DNA of 64,000 bases from Streptomyces fradiae (lineage in GTDB: Bacteria > Actinomycetota > Actinomycetes > Streptomycetales > Streptomycetaceae). The notes beneath the pieces are model-generated. The model made no database searches, was not told the origin of the DNA, and saw only the letters and a program-made list of their open reading frames with translations. This document shows positions 25,095-32,461 of the stretch, in pieces. Every line of letters begins with the position of its first letter. Positions within the stretch are counted from its first letter, which is position 1. The position numbers and the translations under genes are program-made. The stretch spans positions 3,782,001-3,846,000 of the forward strand of contig NZ_CP065958.1 of the NCBI RefSeq assembly GCF_041270065.1. Direction: 5' to 3'.

Positions 25095-26338
25095 TCCTCT
25101 GTACAACCCTTCGTTACGGACCACTGGGTGACCGGCATGGCCTGGCGCCAGCCGGTGAAGCCGCCGACCGGCACGGCGGCGGCGACCGCGAGCCGGATCA
25201 GTTCGCCGCCGTGGCGGCCGTACCACCGGGCGAGCAGCGCCTCGGACTCCAGGGTCACGGTGTTGGCGACGAGCCGGCCGCCGGCCGGGAGCGCGTCCCA
25301 GCAGGCGTCGAGCAGGCCGGGGGCGGTGAGTCCGCCGCCGATGAAGATCGCGTCGGGGACCGGAAGGTCCGCGAGGGCGGCCGGCGCGGGGCCGGTGACC
25401 ACCTTCAGGCCCGGTACGCCGAGGGCGGCCGCGTTGCGGGAGATCCGCGCCGCCCGCTGTTCCGACTTCTCCACGGCGACGGCCCGGCAGGCGCGGTGTG
25501 CCCGCATCCATTCGATGCCGATGGAGCCGGAGCCGCCGCCGACGTCCCAGAGGAGTTCGCCGGGCGCGGGCGCGAGCGCGGCGAGGGTCGCGGCGCGCAC
25601 GTACCGCTTGGTGAGCTGGCCGTCGTGCTCGTACGCCTCGTCGGGCAGGCCGGGGGTGAGGGCGAGCCGCGGGGCGGTGGCGGCCGGGTCGCGCAGGCAG
25701 TGGAGCGCGAGGACGTGGAGGGCGTCGGTCCGCTCGTACGGCCAGTCGGCGGCGGTGCCGTCGAGGACCCGCTCGGCCGGGCCGCCGAGCTGCTCCAGGA
25801 CCCGGATCCGGGTGCCGCCCCAGCCGCGCTCGCGCAGCAGCGCGGCGACCCGCGCGGGGCTCTCGGGCCCCTCGCCGAGGACGAGGAGCCGCCGCCCGTC
25901 GTGGAGGGCGGCGGTGAGCGCGTCGAGCGGACGGGCGACGAGCGAGACCGTCTCGGTGTGCTCCAGGGCCCAGCCGAGGCGGGCGCAGGCGTACGAGACG
26001 GAGGACGGGTGCGGCAGGACGCGGAGCCGGTCGGGGCCGACGGTCTCCGCGAGGGTGCGCCCGATTCCGTAGAACATGGGGTCCCCGCTGGCCAGGACGG
26101 CGACGGCGCGGCCCTGGTGGGCGGCGAGCAGGCCGGGGATCGCGGGGCGCAGCGGGCTCGGCCAGGGGACGCGCTCGCCCGGGCACTCGGCGGACGGCAG
26201 CAGGTCGAGCTGGCGGGGGCCGCCGATCAGGACGTCGGCGGCGCGGAGGGTGCGGCGGGAGGCCTCGGGGAGCCCGTCCCAGCCGTCCGCGCCGATCCCG
26301 ACGACCGATATGGCGGGCACCGATGTCGCAGCGTTCAC
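25091..26338 (-). CDS. cobL: CobL (CbiE-CbiT fusion), precorrin-6Y C5,15-methyltransferase, decarboxylating
   Basis: Encodes 415 residues. The N-terminal CbiE-type methylase (about 1-205) opens ISVVGIGADGWDGLPEASRR and has VAVLASGDPMFYGIGRTL. The C-terminal CbiT-type domain (about 220-400) has the class I SAM motif LLWDVGGGSGSIGIEWM and the DAIFIGGG strand. CobL methylates C5 and C15 and removes the acetate carboxyl at C12, forming precorrin-8. The GTG at 26338 starts the family sequence; the ribosome site is weak. First gene of the cobL-cobM operon; no riboswitch is visible in front of it. Confidence 0.95.
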   Translation of the reverse strand: MNAATSVPAISVVGIGADGWDGLPEASRRTLRAADVLIGGPRQLDLLPSAECPGERVPWPSPLRPAIPGLLAAHQGRAVAVLASGDPMFYGIGRTLAETVGPDRLRVLPHPSSVSYACARLGWALEHTETVSLVARPLDALTAALHDGRRLLVLGEGPESPARVAALLRERGWGGTRIRVLEQLGGPAERVLDGTAADWPYERTDALHVLALHCLRDPAATAPRLALTPGLPDEAYEHDGQLTKRYVRAATLAALAPAPGELLWDVGGGSGSIGIEWMRAHRACRAVAVEKSEQRAARISRNAAALGVPGLKVVTGPAPAALADLPVPDAIFIGGGLTAPGLLDACWDALPAGGRLVANTVTLESEALLARWYGRHGGELIRLAVAAAVPVGGFTGWRQAMPVTQWSVTKGCTEE

Positions 26339-26398
26339 GTCGGCGACTCTACGTGAGCCCTGCCGGTCGGCCGCTACGCGGTGTGGGTCACTCGCGGG

Positions 26399-26533
26399 TC
26401 ACTTCGGGGCGTGCTCGCCCACGTAGAAGAGCAGCCAGATGAAGCCGGCGAGGGCGTGGGTCACGAACACGTAGATGAAGACGCGGAGCATCACGCCCCG
26501 CTCTTTCCACCGTTCCAGATCGAAGTCCGCCAT
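26399..26533 (-). CDS. 44-residue membrane protein, DUF6126-like
   Basis: Encodes 44 residues: a charged N-terminus MADFDLERWKERGVM, one transmembrane helix of about 21 residues (MLRVFIYVFVTHALAGFIWL region) and a short tail ending HAPK. The pattern fits the small DUF6126 family of streptomycete membrane peptides, as far as I recall it. ATG 26533 is the only start; the ribosome site is modest. It lies 60 nt upstream of cobL in the same direction, so it may share a transcript, but nothing ties it to cobalamin. Role unknown. Confidence 0.65.
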   Translation of the reverse strand: MADFDLERWKERGVMLRVFIYVFVTHALAGFIWLLFYVGEHAPK

Positions 26534-26596
26534 GCCCACCAGAGTACGGGTGAATTGCGGGGGAATAGGGCGGCGGGTGGCGCCGTTGAGCGAGAC

Positions 26597-26612
26597 AGTT
26601 TAAAATTCAACC
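26597..26612. promoter_or_regulatory. Candidate operator (agtttaaaattcaacc) before the flavin monooxygenase operon
   Basis: An AT-rich 16-mer lies 50 nt before the ATG of the luciferase-like gene. It matches at 12 of 16 positions the element in front of the pirin gene (63684-63699, read on the minus strand as agttcagcattcaact). A shared MarR-type regulator is the simplest reading. Confidence 0.5.
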
Positions 26613-26661
26613 AATAGCGATCCAATGTGATCAGCAGCGGACCCCGCGAGAGGTGAGCACG

Positions 26662-27747
26662 ATGCAGTTCGGGATCTTCACCGTCGGTGACGTGACGACC
26701 GACCCCACCACCGGCCGCACCCCCACCGAGCACGAGCGGATCAAGAACACCGTCGCCATCGCGCTCAAGGCCGAAGAGGTCGGGCTCGACGTCTTCGCGA
26801 CCGGCGAGCACCACAACCCGCCGTTCGTGCCGTCCTCCCCGACCACGCTCCTCGGGCACATCGCGGCCCGCACGGAGAACCTGATCCTCTCCACCTCCAC
26901 GACCCTGATCACCACCAACGACCCGGTGAAGATCGCCGAGGACTACGCGACCCTGCAGCACCTCGCCGACGGCCGCGTCGACCTGATGATGGGCCGCGGC
27001 AACACCGGCCCGGTCTATCCGTGGTTCGGGCAGGACATCCGCCAGGGCATCCCGCTCGCCATCGAGAACTACGCGCTGCTCCACAAGCTGTGGAGGGAGG
27101 ACGTGGTCGACTGGGAGGGCAAGTTCCGCAGCGCGCTCCAGGGCTTCACGGCCACCCCGCGCCCGCTCGACGGCGTCCCGCCGTTCGTCTGGCACGGCTC
27201 CATCCGCTCGCCCGAGATCGCCGAGCAGGCGGCCTACTACGGTGACGGCTTCTTCGCCAACCACATCTTCTGGCCGAAGCAGCACACCGAGAAGATGATC
27301 CGGCTCTACCGCCAGCGCTACGCCCACTACGGGCACGGCACGCCCGAGCAGGCGATCGTCGGGCTCGGCGGGCAGGTCTTCATGCGGAAGAACTCGCAGG
27401 ACGCGGTACGGGAGTTCCGCCCGTACTTCGACAACGCGCCGGTCTACGGCCACGGGCCGTCCCTGGAGGAGTTCAGCCGCGAGACCCCGCTGACCGTCGG
27501 CTCGCCGCAGGAGGTCATCGAACGCACCCTGTCCTTCCGCGACTACGTCGGCGACTACCAGCGCCAGCTGTTCCTGATCGACCACGCCGGACTGCCCCTG
27601 AAGACCGTCCTGGAGCAGCTCGACATCCTCGGCGAGGAGGTCGTGCCGGTGCTGCGCAAGGAGTTCGAGAACCTGCGCCCGGCCGACGTCCCCGCCACCG
27701 CCCCGCTCCACCCGGCCGTCCAGCAGGCCCAGAACCAGGAGGTCTGA
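26662..27747 (+). CDS. Luciferase-like FMN-dependent monooxygenase (CE1758 family)
   Basis: Encodes 361 residues of the bacterial-luciferase TIM-barrel fold. Hallmarks are FGIFTVGDVT at the start, GLDVFATGEHHNPPFVPSSP (substrate/flavin loop), LSTSTTLITTNDPVKIAEDY and DLMMGRGNTGPVYPW. This group uses reduced FMN delivered by a partner reductase, which is encoded 2 nt downstream. The actinobacterial CE1758/CE1759 pair is a recognised gene couple with unknown substrate. ATG 26662 is better placed behind GAGAGG than the GTG at 26653. An AT-rich operator-like element lies 50 nt upstream. Confidence 0.9.
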   Translation: MQFGIFTVGDVTTDPTTGRTPTEHERIKNTVAIALKAEEVGLDVFATGEHHNPPFVPSSPTTLLGHIAARTENLILSTSTTLITTNDPVKIAEDYATLQHLADGRVDLMMGRGNTGPVYPWFGQDIRQGIPLAIENYALLHKLWREDVVDWEGKFRSALQGFTATPRPLDGVPPFVWHGSIRSPEIAEQAAYYGDGFFANHIFWPKQHTEKMIRLYRQRYAHYGHGTPEQAIVGLGGQVFMRKNSQDAVREFRPYFDNAPVYGHGPSLEEFSRETPLTVGSPQEVIERTLSFRDYVGDYQRQLFLIDHAGLPLKTVLEQLDILGEEVVPVLRKEFENLRPADVPATAPLHPAVQQAQNQEV

Positions 27748-27749
27748 CC

Positions 27750-28382
27750 GTGCGTACGTTGAAGCTGGTCGCCGTCTCCGCCGGCCTCAGCAGCCCGTCC
27801 TCGACCCGGCTGCTCGCCGACCGGCTCCTCCAGGCGGCCCGCTACCGGCTCGCCGAGCAGGAGTACGCCGTCGACGTCGAGGTGGTCGAACTGCGCGACC
27901 TGGCCGTCGACATCGCGAAGAACTTCGTGACGGGCTTCCCCTCCGAGAAGCTCCAGGAGACGCTCGACAAGGTCACGGGCGCGGACGGGGTCATCGCCGT
28001 CACCCCGGTCTTCACGGCCTCGTACAGCGGTCTCTTCAAGTCCTTCTTCGACCTGCTCGACCCGACCGCCCTGACCGGCACCCCGGTCCTCCTCGGCGCG
28101 ACCGGCGGCACCGCCCGCCACTCGCTGGTCCTGGACCACGCCCTGCGCCCGCTCTTCGCGTACCTCCGCGCCTTCGTCGCCCCGACCGCCGTCTACGCGG
28201 CCTCGGAGGACTGGGGCACGGGCGGCGACGAATACACCGAGGGCCTCCCGAACCGCATCAACCGGGCGGGCGCCGAATTCGCCGAACTGATCGCGGGCCG
28301 GCCGGAACGGGCGGCGGCAGAGGACGAGGTCGTGCCGTTCGAGCAGCAGTTGGCGGGGCTGGCGGATCTGCGCCTGGACTAG
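27750..28382 (+). CDS. FMN reductase (CE1759 family), partner of the luciferase-like monooxygenase
   Basis: Encodes 210 residues of the flavodoxin-like NAD(P)H:FMN reductase fold: LKLVAVSAGLSSPSSTRLLA (phosphate loop), GVIAVTPVFTASYSGLFKSF and VLLGATGGTARHSLVLDHAL (flavin-binding loops). It should supply FMNH2 to the monooxygenase encoded immediately upstream (2-nt gap, GTG start), giving a two-component flavin oxygenase. The pair ends at a perfect 24-nt palindromic terminator. The physiological substrate is unknown. Confidence 0.9.
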   Translation: MRTLKLVAVSAGLSSPSSTRLLADRLLQAARYRLAEQEYAVDVEVVELRDLAVDIAKNFVTGFPSEKLQETLDKVTGADGVIAVTPVFTASYSGLFKSFFDLLDPTALTGTPVLLGATGGTARHSLVLDHALRPLFAYLRAFVAPTAVYAASEDWGTGGDEYTEGLPNRINRAGAEFAELIAGRPERAAAEDEVVPFEQQLAGLADLRLD

Positions 28383-28414
28383 GGCCTGTCCGGCGGATCA
28401 GGGTCGGACAGACC

Positions 28415-28438
28415 CCGGGCCTGGTCGACCAGGCCCGG
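28415..28438 (+). terminator. Palindromic terminator after the flavin reductase gene
   Basis: A perfect 24-nt palindrome with 12-base arms (ccgggcctggtc) lies 33 nt after the stop. No T-tract. Confidence 0.8.
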
Positions 28439-28460
28439 ACCTCGCGATCCGATCACAGGA

Positions 28461-28472
28461 AAGTGCACACTT
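28461..28472. promoter_or_regulatory. Candidate Phd/RelE autoregulatory operator
   Basis: aagtgcacactt is a short inverted repeat (aagtg/cactt) 17-28 nt before the antitoxin ATG, inside a longer imperfect palindrome beginning at acagga. Its place fits toxin-antitoxin autorepression. Confidence 0.5.
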
Positions 28473-28488
28473 CTGTAAGGTGGTGAGC

Positions 28489-28749
28489 ATGACGGAGACC
28501 ACCTACTCGATCGTCGAGGCCCGCGCCCGGCTCGGTGCCATCGCCCGCGAGGTCAGCGCCACCCGCGAGCCGGTCGCCATCACCGACCACGGACACATCA
28601 TCGCCATACTGATCAGCCCCGCCGACGCTCTTGAGCTCCAGGAGATGCGAGCGCTGGCCGCTTACCGGGCGCGGCGAGAGCGCGGCGAGTCCGCCGGCAT
28701 CCCGCACGACGAGGCACTTCGCCGCGTCTTCGGCGGAGATGAGGCGTGA
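28489..28749 (+). CDS. Phd/YefM family antitoxin
   Basis: Encodes 86 residues. The N-terminal half TYSIVEARARLGAIAREVSA then EPVAITDHGHIIAILISP is the Phd/YefM DNA-binding fold. The C-terminal part (about 50-86, with AAYRARRERGESAGIPHDEA) is the flexible helix that wraps and neutralises the toxin. The ATG at 28489 has AAGGTGG upstream. The stop overlaps the toxin GTG by 4 nt, giving coupled translation with the antitoxin first, as is usual for type II systems. It is expected to repress its own promoter through the palindrome at about 28461. Confidence 0.92.
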   Translation: MTETTYSIVEARARLGAIAREVSATREPVAITDHGHIIAILISPADALELQEMRALAAYRARRERGESAGIPHDEALRRVFGGDEA

Positions 28750-29030
28750 CGTACCAGGTCATCTGGGAGCCCGAGGCCCTCGTCCAGGCGGAGCGGTTCG
28801 CCAAGGACGACCCCCACGGGGTGCGCCAGGTCTTCGCCGCCGTCGACCGCCTGGCAGACGATCCCCGCCCCGACGGCTCGTTCGGAAGTTCCGAGATCCT
28901 GCGCATCCACGTCGGGATCTACCGCGTCCTGTACGAGATCAGTGACCTGCAGGTCCGGGTCAGTGTGATCCACCTCGGCCGCCTGCGCCGAGGGGGCGGT
29001 ACGGGGTGGGCGGCGAGAGACCCCTACTGA
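28746..29030 (+). CDS. RelE/ParE family toxin
   Basis: Encodes 94 residues with the RelE-type order: TYQVIWEPEALVQAERFAKD, then VDRLADDPRPDGS, ILRIHVGIYRVLYEISDLQV and VSVIHLGRLR. The Arg in YRVLYE and the final strand match mRNA interferases of the RelE group that cut mRNA in the ribosome; ParE-type gyrase poisoning cannot be excluded by sequence alone. GTG start overlaps the antitoxin stop. The C-terminus (GGGTGWAARDPY) is slightly long and its last 7 nt overlap the convergent PP2C remnant. Confidence 0.9.
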   Translation: MTYQVIWEPEALVQAERFAKDDPHGVRQVFAAVDRLADDPRPDGSFGSSEILRIHVGIYRVLYEISDLQVRVSVIHLGRLRRGGGTGWAARDPY

Positions 29031-29500
29031 TCCACGGCGTCGGCGACGACGCACGCCACGTTGTCCGGGGCGCCCCGGTCGCGGGCCCGGGCGACGAGGT
29101 CACGGGCGGTGGCCGCCGGGTCGGCGCCCCGGGTGAGGGCGGGGGCGAGCTCCTGCTCCGGGACCACGGCCGAGAGGCCGTCCGTGCAGAGCAGCAGGCG
29201 GTCGCCCGGGCGGAGTTCGTGGAGGGCCAGCTGCGGTTCCGGCGGTACGGCCGCGCCGTCGAGGGCCTTCAGGAGCAGCGCCCGGTCCGGGCGGGCGGCC
29301 GCCTCCGCCGGCGAGAGCTCGCCCGCGTCGACGAGGACCTGGACCACGGTGTGGTCCCGGGTGAGCGGGCGCAGGGCGCCGTCCCGGAGCAGGTACGCCC
29401 GGGAGTCGCCCACGTGGGCGAGCGCGAGCCGGTTCCCGGCGAGGAGGGCGGCGGTGAGGGTGGTGCCTCCCGCACCCCGGCGGGGGCGGTGCCGGGGTTC

Positions 29501-29775
29501 GCCACCCCCGTGTGGGCATTCGTCCCGCTGGGGCTGGGGGTCCCCCCGGCGAAGCCAGGGGGAGGGTGGGCACACGGGACGGCGCCCATGCGGGCGCGCT
29601 CCGCACCCGGGCCTACCCGCACCACGAGCGCGGCGCCCTCGGGCTGAACGTCCAGGCGCGGAAGCCTAGGCCCGGCAAGGGGCGCCGTCCGTTGTGCCCA
29701 CCCACCCTCCCCCGACGGCTTCGCCCTGGGGGGACCCCCAGCCCCTGCGGAACGTATGCCCACAACGGAGGTGGC
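29501..29775. repeat. Large inverted repeat (about 90-bp arms) inside the broken merR-PP2C gene
   Basis: Arm A (29501-29586) and arm B (29680-29775) are imperfect reverse complements over their whole length. For example gctgggggtccccccggcga in A faces cgccctggggggacccccag in B, and gagggtgggcacacgggac faces gtccgttgtgcccacccacc. The spacer also has paired segments (cccgggcct/aggcccgg). This resembles the GC-rich intergenic repeats frequent in Streptomyces and could be a MITE-like insertion. Confidence 0.8.
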
Positions 29776-29824
29776 ACGGGGCGCCGCCCCGACGGGGCGA
29801 AGGGCCACAACGGAGGCGGCACGG
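29760..29824. repeat. Direct repeat of a 20-mer at the edge of the inverted repeat
   Basis: ccacaacggaggtggcacgg at 29760-29779 and ccacaacggaggcggcacgg at 29805-29824 differ at one base. They may mark duplication at the insertion boundary, or a second partial repeat copy. Confidence 0.75.
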
Positions 29825-30211
29825 ATCGCCCTGGCCGCACCGCCGGATCCGTCTCGTACCGCGCGCAGACCCGCCCGATCTCGGCCAGCGGCATGCCGAT
29901 CCGCCGCAGCCAGCCCACCAGACGGGCCCGCTCCACCTGCTCGCCGGCGTAGTACCGGTAGCCGGAGAACGGATCGACGCGGGCCGGCCGCAGCAGGCCC
30001 AGTTCGTCGTAGCGGCGCAGGGCCTTGGGCGTGAGGCCCGTCGCGCGGGCGAAGTCGCCGATCGTGAGCAGCGCGTCCATGGTCCCCAGCCTCCCCGAAG
30101 CCCGAAGCCTCCCTGTACCGGACCCCGTGGCCCGGCATCCGCCACGGTGGGCCTTCCCCGTGGGGGAAGGTCAACGGGCGGCCCGCAACCGCCCGACGCA
30201 TGATGGCGGGC

Positions 30212-30583
30212 ATGGACATCAAGCTGGAGCTGATCGGCGTTCCCGTCACCGACATCGACCGCGCCAAGGCCTTCTACGAACGGGTCGGCTTCCACGCCGA
30301 CCACGACGTGACCGTCAGCGAGGAGATCCGCTTCGTCCAGATGACCCCGCCCGGCTCGGCCTGCTCGATCGCCTTCGGCAAGGGCATCACCGAGATGACC
30401 CCGGGCTCCCTGGACAACATGCAGGTCGTCGTCACCGACATCGAGGAGGCACACGCCGACCTCACCGGCCGCGGCATCGACGTGAGCCCGATCGACGACC
30501 AGCCGTGGGGCTCCTTCGTCTACTTCGCCGACCCGGACGGCAACCGCTGGGCGGTGCAGCAGACCAAGCCCCGCGGGCAGTAG
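30212..30583 (+). CDS. VOC (glyoxalase/bleomycin resistance/dioxygenase) superfamily protein
   Basis: Encodes 123 residues of one VOC domain with paired beta-alpha-beta-beta-beta units: LELIGVPVTDIDRAKAFYER, then the middle strand MTPPGSACSIAFGKG and the end VYFADPDGNRWAVQQ. The DPDGN motif and Glu/His positions are partly kept, so a metal site is possible. These proteins bind small molecules or act as lyases or dioxygenases; function unknown. ATG 30212 follows CATGAT by 7 nt, a leaderless pattern; ATG 30200 is an alternative. A hairpin follows the stop. Confidence 0.9.
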   Translation: MDIKLELIGVPVTDIDRAKAFYERVGFHADHDVTVSEEIRFVQMTPPGSACSIAFGKGITEMTPGSLDNMQVVVTDIEEAHADLTGRGIDVSPIDDQPWGSFVYFADPDGNRWAVQQTKPRGQ

Positions 30584-30597
30584 GAGAAGTTACGAGC

Positions 30598-30625
30598 CCG
30601 GCGCCGCCCTGGTGGGCAGCGCCGG
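30598..30625 (+). terminator. Terminator hairpin after the VOC gene
   Basis: ccggcgc and gcccs pair with gggc and gcgccgg around a tggt loop, with one C-A mismatch. It lies 15 nt past the stop and could also serve the convergent membrane-protein gene at 30645. Confidence 0.65.
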
Positions 30626-30644
30626 ACTGTTCGCGGGGATCCCG

Positions 30645-31049
30645 TCAGTACGGCGCGGGGCGGCCGACCGCGTCCTCGTGGGTGTAGAAGGTGTAGAAGG
30701 TGGCGGCGGTCACCACCCCACAGGTGATCAGCCCGAGCATCGACGAGGAGAACACGCTCTTGCCGGAGAGGCTCACCAGGTAGCCGAGCGCGATGCCGGC
30801 GAGGGCGCCCCAGGCGACCGCGTGCAGCTCGCGCCGCAGCCGCCGGCCGTAGCGGTGGAGCGTGTGGATGGCGACGGCCAGCACGACGGCGCTGATCAGA
30901 CCGATCCAGAACTGACTCCAGGCCAGCGGGCCGCCGTCCCGGACGACGACCGGGGCGTACAGGCCGTAGCTGATACCGACGAGGACGGGCAGTCCCCAGC
31001 CGTGGGTGCTGAACTGCCTGCGGGCGGGGGCGGCTGCGTGTGCTGCCAT
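30645..31049 (-). CDS. Four-TM membrane protein, function unknown
   Basis: Encodes 134 residues with four predicted transmembrane helices (about 20-37, 46-66, 78-96, 104-122; for example FWIGLISAVVLAVAIHTL and SMLGLITCGVVTAATFYTF). The N-terminal 18 residues are Ala-rich and cytoplasmic. ATG 31049 has a good AAGGAG ribosome site. I do not recognise the family. It stands alone, upstream of nothing, between the VOC gene and the RidA fragment. Confidence 0.75.
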   Translation of the reverse strand: MAAHAAAPARRQFSTHGWGLPVLVGISYGLYAPVVVRDGGPLAWSQFWIGLISAVVLAVAIHTLHRYGRRLRRELHAVAWGALAGIALGYLVSLSGKSVFSSSMLGLITCGVVTAATFYTFYTHEDAVGRPAPY

Positions 31050-31155
31050 GGCGGAACTCCTTTCCCGCACGGTGCGCACCTGAGGGTGCACCCTCCAGGG
31101 CACACCCCCGCCCCGCCCGCCGCAAGTGGATCAGAGCGGATAAAGGCCCGCCCGT

Positions 31156-31437
31156 TTACGGACGGACGGCGACCGCGTCGATCTCGAACAGCATCCCGGG
31201 CAGCGCCAGAGCCGCCACCCCGCTGAGGGTCTGCGCCGGGAGCCGGTCGCCGAAGGCGGCGTGCAGGGCCTTGCCGAGGACCTCCAGCTTGGCGAGGTCG
31301 TGCTCGACGATGTACGAGCCGAGCCGGACCACGTGCTCGAAGCCGAGGCCCGCGCCCGCGAGGGCGTGCCGGAGGTTGGTCAGGGACAGCTCGACCTGGG
31401 CGGCGAAGTCTCCGGGGACGGGCGCGCCGGCGCTCAC
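31156..31437 (-). CDS. RidA family protein, N-terminally shortened
   Basis: Encodes 93 residues that align with the last three quarters of RidA/YjgF proteins: GDFAAQVELSLTNLRHALAG, then VVRLGSYIVEHDLAKLEVLG and PAQTLSGVAALALPGMLFEI. RidA proteins hydrolyse reactive enamine/imine intermediates. The usual 125-130 residue protein starts with about 35 more residues carrying the YVSGQ strand, which are absent here. The GTG at 31437 abuts the stop of the Rrf2 gene with no gap, and upstream sequence is that gene. So this is either a truncated pseudogene or a reduced form translated by coupling. The trimer's active site would be incomplete. Confidence 0.7.
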   Translation of the reverse strand: MSAGAPVPGDFAAQVELSLTNLRHALAGAGLGFEHVVRLGSYIVEHDLAKLEVLGKALHAAFGDRLPAQTLSGVAALALPGMLFEIDAVAVRP

Positions 31438-31917
31438 TCACGCCGCGGCGAACCACCGCCGGATCCGGTCCGGCGCCGACGGCGCCCGCCGTTCCGCCTG
31501 GGCGCGCACGTCGGCCAGGGTCCGCGCGGCCAGTTCGCGCCGCCAGGCCAGCTCCGCGCGGCCCATCGCCTCGGCGATGGCACACTCTGCGCTCGGGCGG
31601 CCCGTCGTCACCGCGCCGGGGCCCTGGCCGATGATCTCGGTGCAGCGGAAGGCCTCGTCGGGGCCCTCGATCGCCACGACCACGTCCATCAGCGTGATCC
31701 GGTCGAGCGTCCGGGCCAGCCGGAAGCCGCCCCGGGGTCCGGAGACGGAGGTCAGGATGCCGGCCCGGACCAGGGCCTGGAGCTGCTTGTTGAGGTAGGG
31801 CGCGGGCAGTTCGTGGTACGCCGCGAGCCGGGCGGCCGTGACCGCCCGCTCCTCGCCGATCCAGGCGAGGTTGAGGCAGCTGTGCAGCGCCCACTCCACA
31901 CCCTCGTTCATCCTCAT
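31438..31917 (-). CDS. Rrf2 family transcriptional regulator
   Basis: Encodes 159 residues. The winged helix is intact: EGVEWALHSCLNLAWIGEER, then YHELPAPYLNKQLQALVRAG and SVSGPRGGFRLARTLDRITL. The following region keeps one cysteine around FRCTEI and another at AECAIAEAMG, fewer than the three Fe-S cysteines of IscR or NsrR, so cluster binding is doubtful. Such proteins often respond to redox or electrophiles. ATG 31917 (or 31911) is used. An inverted repeat at 31922-31940 lies directly before the start and probably serves autoregulation. The stop abuts the RidA fragment. Confidence 0.88.
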   Translation of the reverse strand: MRMNEGVEWALHSCLNLAWIGEERAVTAARLAAYHELPAPYLNKQLQALVRAGILTSVSGPRGGFRLARTLDRITLMDVVVAIEGPDEAFRCTEIIGQGPGAVTTGRPSAECAIAEAMGRAELAWRRELAARTLADVRAQAERRAPSAPDRIRRWFAAA

Positions 31918-31921
31918 GATT

Positions 31922-31940
31922 CTGGATGCTACCTGTCCAG
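31922..31940. promoter_or_regulatory. Candidate Rrf2 operator
   Basis: ctgga ... tccag arms spaced by nine bases lie 5-23 nt upstream of the rrf2 start, where bound protein would block initiation. Confidence 0.45.
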
Positions 31941-32008
31941 GATAGGCCTGTCACTCGTACGGCTCAGCAGAAGGTTCGAAACCGAACAGACGCTCCCACG
32001 ATGAGCCC

Positions 32009-32461
32009 ATGAGCCAGAACACCGCATCCCCGCAGCAGCCACCCCGGCAGCCGCGGCAACCGCAGCAGTCGACGTCCGGCGCCTGGGCGTCCGGCGGCAC
32101 CATGTTCGCCGGTGTCCTCATGCTGGTCACCGGCGTCATGGACATCCTCCAGGGCATCGCCGGCATCGCCGAGGACGACATCTACACGCGCGTCGGCGAC
32201 TACGTCTTCAAGTTCGACCTGACGTCCTGGGGCTGGATCCACCTCTGCCTCGGCGTGATCGTCGCCATCGCCGGCGCCGGCATCCTCAAGGGCGCCGAGT
32301 GGGGCCGCATCGCGGGTATCTCCCTCGCCTCGCTGAACATCGTGGCGCAGTTCCTCTTCCTGCCGTACCAGCCGTGGTGGGCGCTGTTCTCCATGGCGGT
32401 GTCCGTCTTCGTCATCTGGGCGCTGGCGGCGGACAAGGACTACGGGAGTGAGACCTGGTGA
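32009..32461 (+). CDS. Four-TM membrane protein (DUF7144-like)
   Basis: Encodes 150 residues. A Gln/Pro-rich cytoplasmic N-terminus (1-26) precedes four transmembrane helices (about 28-52, 73-93, 100-119, 121-141) with the loop GDYVFKFDLTSWGWIHL between the first two. The pattern FAGVLMLVTGVMDILQGIAG and TSWGWIHLCLGV matches the actinobacterial DUF7144 membrane family as I know it. ATG 32009 follows CACGAT by 6 nt (leaderless). The stop overlaps the lipoprotein gene by 4 nt, so the two are co-expressed. Function unknown. Confidence 0.82.
   Translation: MSQNTASPQQPPRQPRQPQQSTSGAWASGGTMFAGVLMLVTGVMDILQGIAGIAEDDIYTRVGDYVFKFDLTSWGWIHLCLGVIVAIAGAGILKGAEWGRIAGISLASLNIVAQFLFLPYQPWWALFSMAVSVFVIWALAADKDYGSETW

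Larger units (their letters stand above)
29024..30080 (-). pseudogene. MerR regulator-PP2C phosphatase fusion, interrupted and internally deleted
   Basis: The 5' part (about 29840-30080) encodes a normal MerR helix-turn-helix: LLTIGDFARATGLTPKALRR, then YDELGLLRPARVDPFSGYRY and LRRIGMPLAEIGRVCARYE. The 3' part (29024 to about 29480) encodes the second half of a PP2C phosphatase: TTLTAALLAGNRLALAHVGD, RPDRALLLKALDG, LLLCTDGLSAVV and GAPDNVACVVAD. Streptomyces has genes in which these two parts are one protein. Here they are in different frames and separated by about 360 bp of repeat, while about 100 residues that should carry the first phosphatase metal motifs are gone. The remaining open frames (29613-30080 for a MerR of 155 residues) may still express a DNA-binding fragment. 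Confidence 0.8.
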
